Positions 12,613 through 13,633 of a DNA stretch of 13,633 nucleotides are shown one piece after another; positions within the stretch are counted from its first letter, which is position 1, and each line of letters begins with the position of its first letter. The notes beneath the pieces were generated by a model that ran no database searches, was not told the origin of the DNA, and worked only from the letters and a program-made list of their open reading frames with translations. The DNA is from an uncultured Oscillibacter sp. (GTDB lineage: Bacteria > Bacillota > Clostridia > Oscillospirales > Oscillospiraceae), in the NCBI GenBank assembly GCA_946530565.1, contig CAMNAE010000016.1, positions 1 to 13,633 on the forward strand. The letters are read 5' to 3'. The position numbers were made by a program, and so were the translations under genes.

Positions 12613-13633
12613 ATGGATTACAATAAGACGATCAACCTGCCGAAGACCGAATTTCCGATGCGCGCGGGCCTTGCCAAGCGCGAGCCCGGCATGCTCAAAA
12701 ACTGGCAGGAGATGGACGTCTACCACGAGCTTTTAAAGAAGAATGAGGGCAAGCCCCGCTTCTCTCTGCACGACGGGCCTCCGTTCTCCAACGGCGGGCT
12801 CCACATGGGCCACGCGCTCAACAAGGCGGTCAAGGACTTTATTGTCCGCTCCTATGCGATGCGCGGCCGCTACACCCCCTACATCCCCGGCTGGGACAAC
12901 CACGGTATGCCGATCGAGTCCGCGATCATCAAGCAGAACAAGCTCAACCGCAAGGCCATGAGCGTCGCGGACTTCCGCTCCGCCTGCCACGACTTCGCGC
13001 AGCACTATGTCGACGTGCAGCGCGAGGGCTTTGAGCGCATGGGCGTCATCGGCGACTGGGAGCACCCCTATCTCACGATGAACCCGAGCTTCGAGGCCGA
13101 GGAGGTCAAGGTCTTCGGCAAGATGTATGAGCGCGGCTACATCTACAAGGGCTTAAAGCCCGTGTACTGGTGCCCGCACGACGAGACCGCTCTCGCTGAG
13201 GCCGAGATCGAGTATCAGGACGACCCGGTCGTCACGGTCTATGTGAAGTTCCCGATGGCAGACGACCTCGGCAAGCTCCCGGGCTACGACAAGAGCAAGC
13301 TCTTCTTCGTGATCTGGACGACGACGATCTGGACGCTGCCCGGCAACCTCGGCATCACGCTCAACGCCGACGTCGACTACGTGCTCGTCAAGGCCCCGAA
13401 CGGTGAAGTTTACATCATGGCCGAGGCGCTCGCGCCGTCGGTCATGGAAAAGGGCGGCTTCACCGAGTACGAGATCCTCGAAAAGCACCCCGGCTCCTTC
13501 TTCGAGCGCATGCTCGCGAAGCACCCCTTCCTCGACAAGACCTCGCTTCTGATGAACGCGGACTATGTCACCGTGGACTCCGGTACCGGCTGCGTGCACA
13601 CCGCCCCCGGCTTCGGCGCCGACGACTATGTCA
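12613..13633 (+). CDS. ileS: Isoleucine--tRNA ligase, N-terminal part, runs off right edge
   Basis: The first 340 codons of a class I aminoacyl-tRNA synthetase that charges tRNA-Ile. SLHDGPPFSNGGLHMGHALN (51-70) holds the HIGH-type ATP site as HMGH (64-67). GWDNHGMPIE, then VYWCPHDETALAEAEIEY, are IleRS-specific. Next comes the start of the CP1 editing domain, FVIWTTTIWTLPGN, then GTGCVHTAPGFGADDY. The editing histidine (VHT) and aspartate (ADD) positions known from E. coli IleRS are kept. The KMSKS loop and C-terminal zinc region are outside the window. The start is ATG at 12613 with AAGGAG 9 nt upstream; an in-frame ATG at 12604 directly abuts that RBS and is unlikely. No T-box motif or clear promoter was seen in the 214 nt upstream. 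Confidence 0.96.
   Translation, partial: MDYNKTINLPKTEFPMRAGLAKREPGMLKNWQEMDVYHELLKKNEGKPRFSLHDGPPFSNGGLHMGHALNKAVKDFIVRSYAMRGRYTPYIPGWDNHGMPIESAIIKQNKLNRKAMSVADFRSACHDFAQHYVDVQREGFERMGVIGDWEHPYLTMNPSFEAEEVKVFGKMYERGYIYKGLKPVYWCPHDETALAEAEIEYQDDPVVTVYVKFPMADDLGKLPGYDKSKLFFVIWTTTIWTLPGNLGITLNADVDYVLVKAPNGEVYIMAEALAPSVMEKGGFTEYEILEKHPGSFFERMLAKHPFLDKTSLLMNADYVTVDSGTGCVHTAPGFGADDYV

Noticed and set aside
1..13633. CRISPR arrays, tRNA or rRNA genes, insertion sequences, prophage genes
   Set aside because: No regularly spaced repeats, tRNA-like cloverleaf or transposase, integrase or phage protein was recognised on either strand.

Overview
The window (13,633 bp, GC-rich) looks like a chromosomal segment of a high-GC anaerobic Firmicute, most likely a Clostridia/Oscillospirales gut-type bacterium. 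The reasons are strong AGGAGG-type ribosome binding sites, the neighbourhood rpsO-pnp, a clostridial-looking IleRS, and a palindromic intergenic repeat of a style I associate with that group. The taxon is an inference; no 16S or other taxonomic marker lies here.

Left half (1-7270, minus strand): one compact seven-gene operon, read right to left. In transcription order it encodes the TPP-dependent E1 alpha and E1 beta of a 2-oxo-acid/acetoin dehydrogenase complex, a dihydrolipoyl acyltransferase E2 with two tandem lipoyl domains, dihydrolipoyl dehydrogenase E3, a small PPC/DUF296-domain protein, an acetyl-CoA hydrolase/CoA-transferase family enzyme, and the N-terminal part of a 3-hydroxyisobutyrate-dehydrogenase-like beta-hydroxyacid dehydrogenase that leaves the window. 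Intergenic gaps are 16-57 nt and each gene has its own RBS. The inferred logic is oxidative cleavage or decarboxylation of a 2-oxo acid or acetoin to acyl-CoA plus NADH. The CoA-transferase would then move CoA to another acid (for example acetate), and a hydroxyacid dehydrogenase would handle a redox side-step. The substrate cannot be read from the sequence.

Middle (7271-8427): a 410-bp divergent control region, then a TetR-family regulator on the plus strand. The control region holds a 9-8-9 perfect inverted repeat, a sigma-A-like and a sigma-54-like promoter candidate for the operon, a leader hairpin, and a promoter candidate for the regulator. The regulator converges on cysK, and a strong intrinsic terminator oriented for cysK lies between them.

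Right half (8428-13633): housekeeping genes. cysK (minus) and rpsO (plus) diverge from back-to-back promoters; the cysK promoter has perfect consensus hexamers. rpsO is followed by a textbook terminator. pnp comes next, preceded by a leader that can fold into a long, nearly continuous RNA rod, reminiscent of the RNase III/PNPase autoregulatory hairpin known from E. coli. A two-ended palindromic repeat element sits between pnp and the 5' part of ileS, which runs off the right edge.

The most interesting items are the unusual gene set of the dehydrogenase operon (PPC/DUF296 plus CoA-transferase plus hydroxyacid dehydrogenase), its divergent E1 active-site loop, a hairpin wedged between the Shine-Dalgarno and start codon of the E2 gene, and the RNA structures in the rpsO and pnp leaders.
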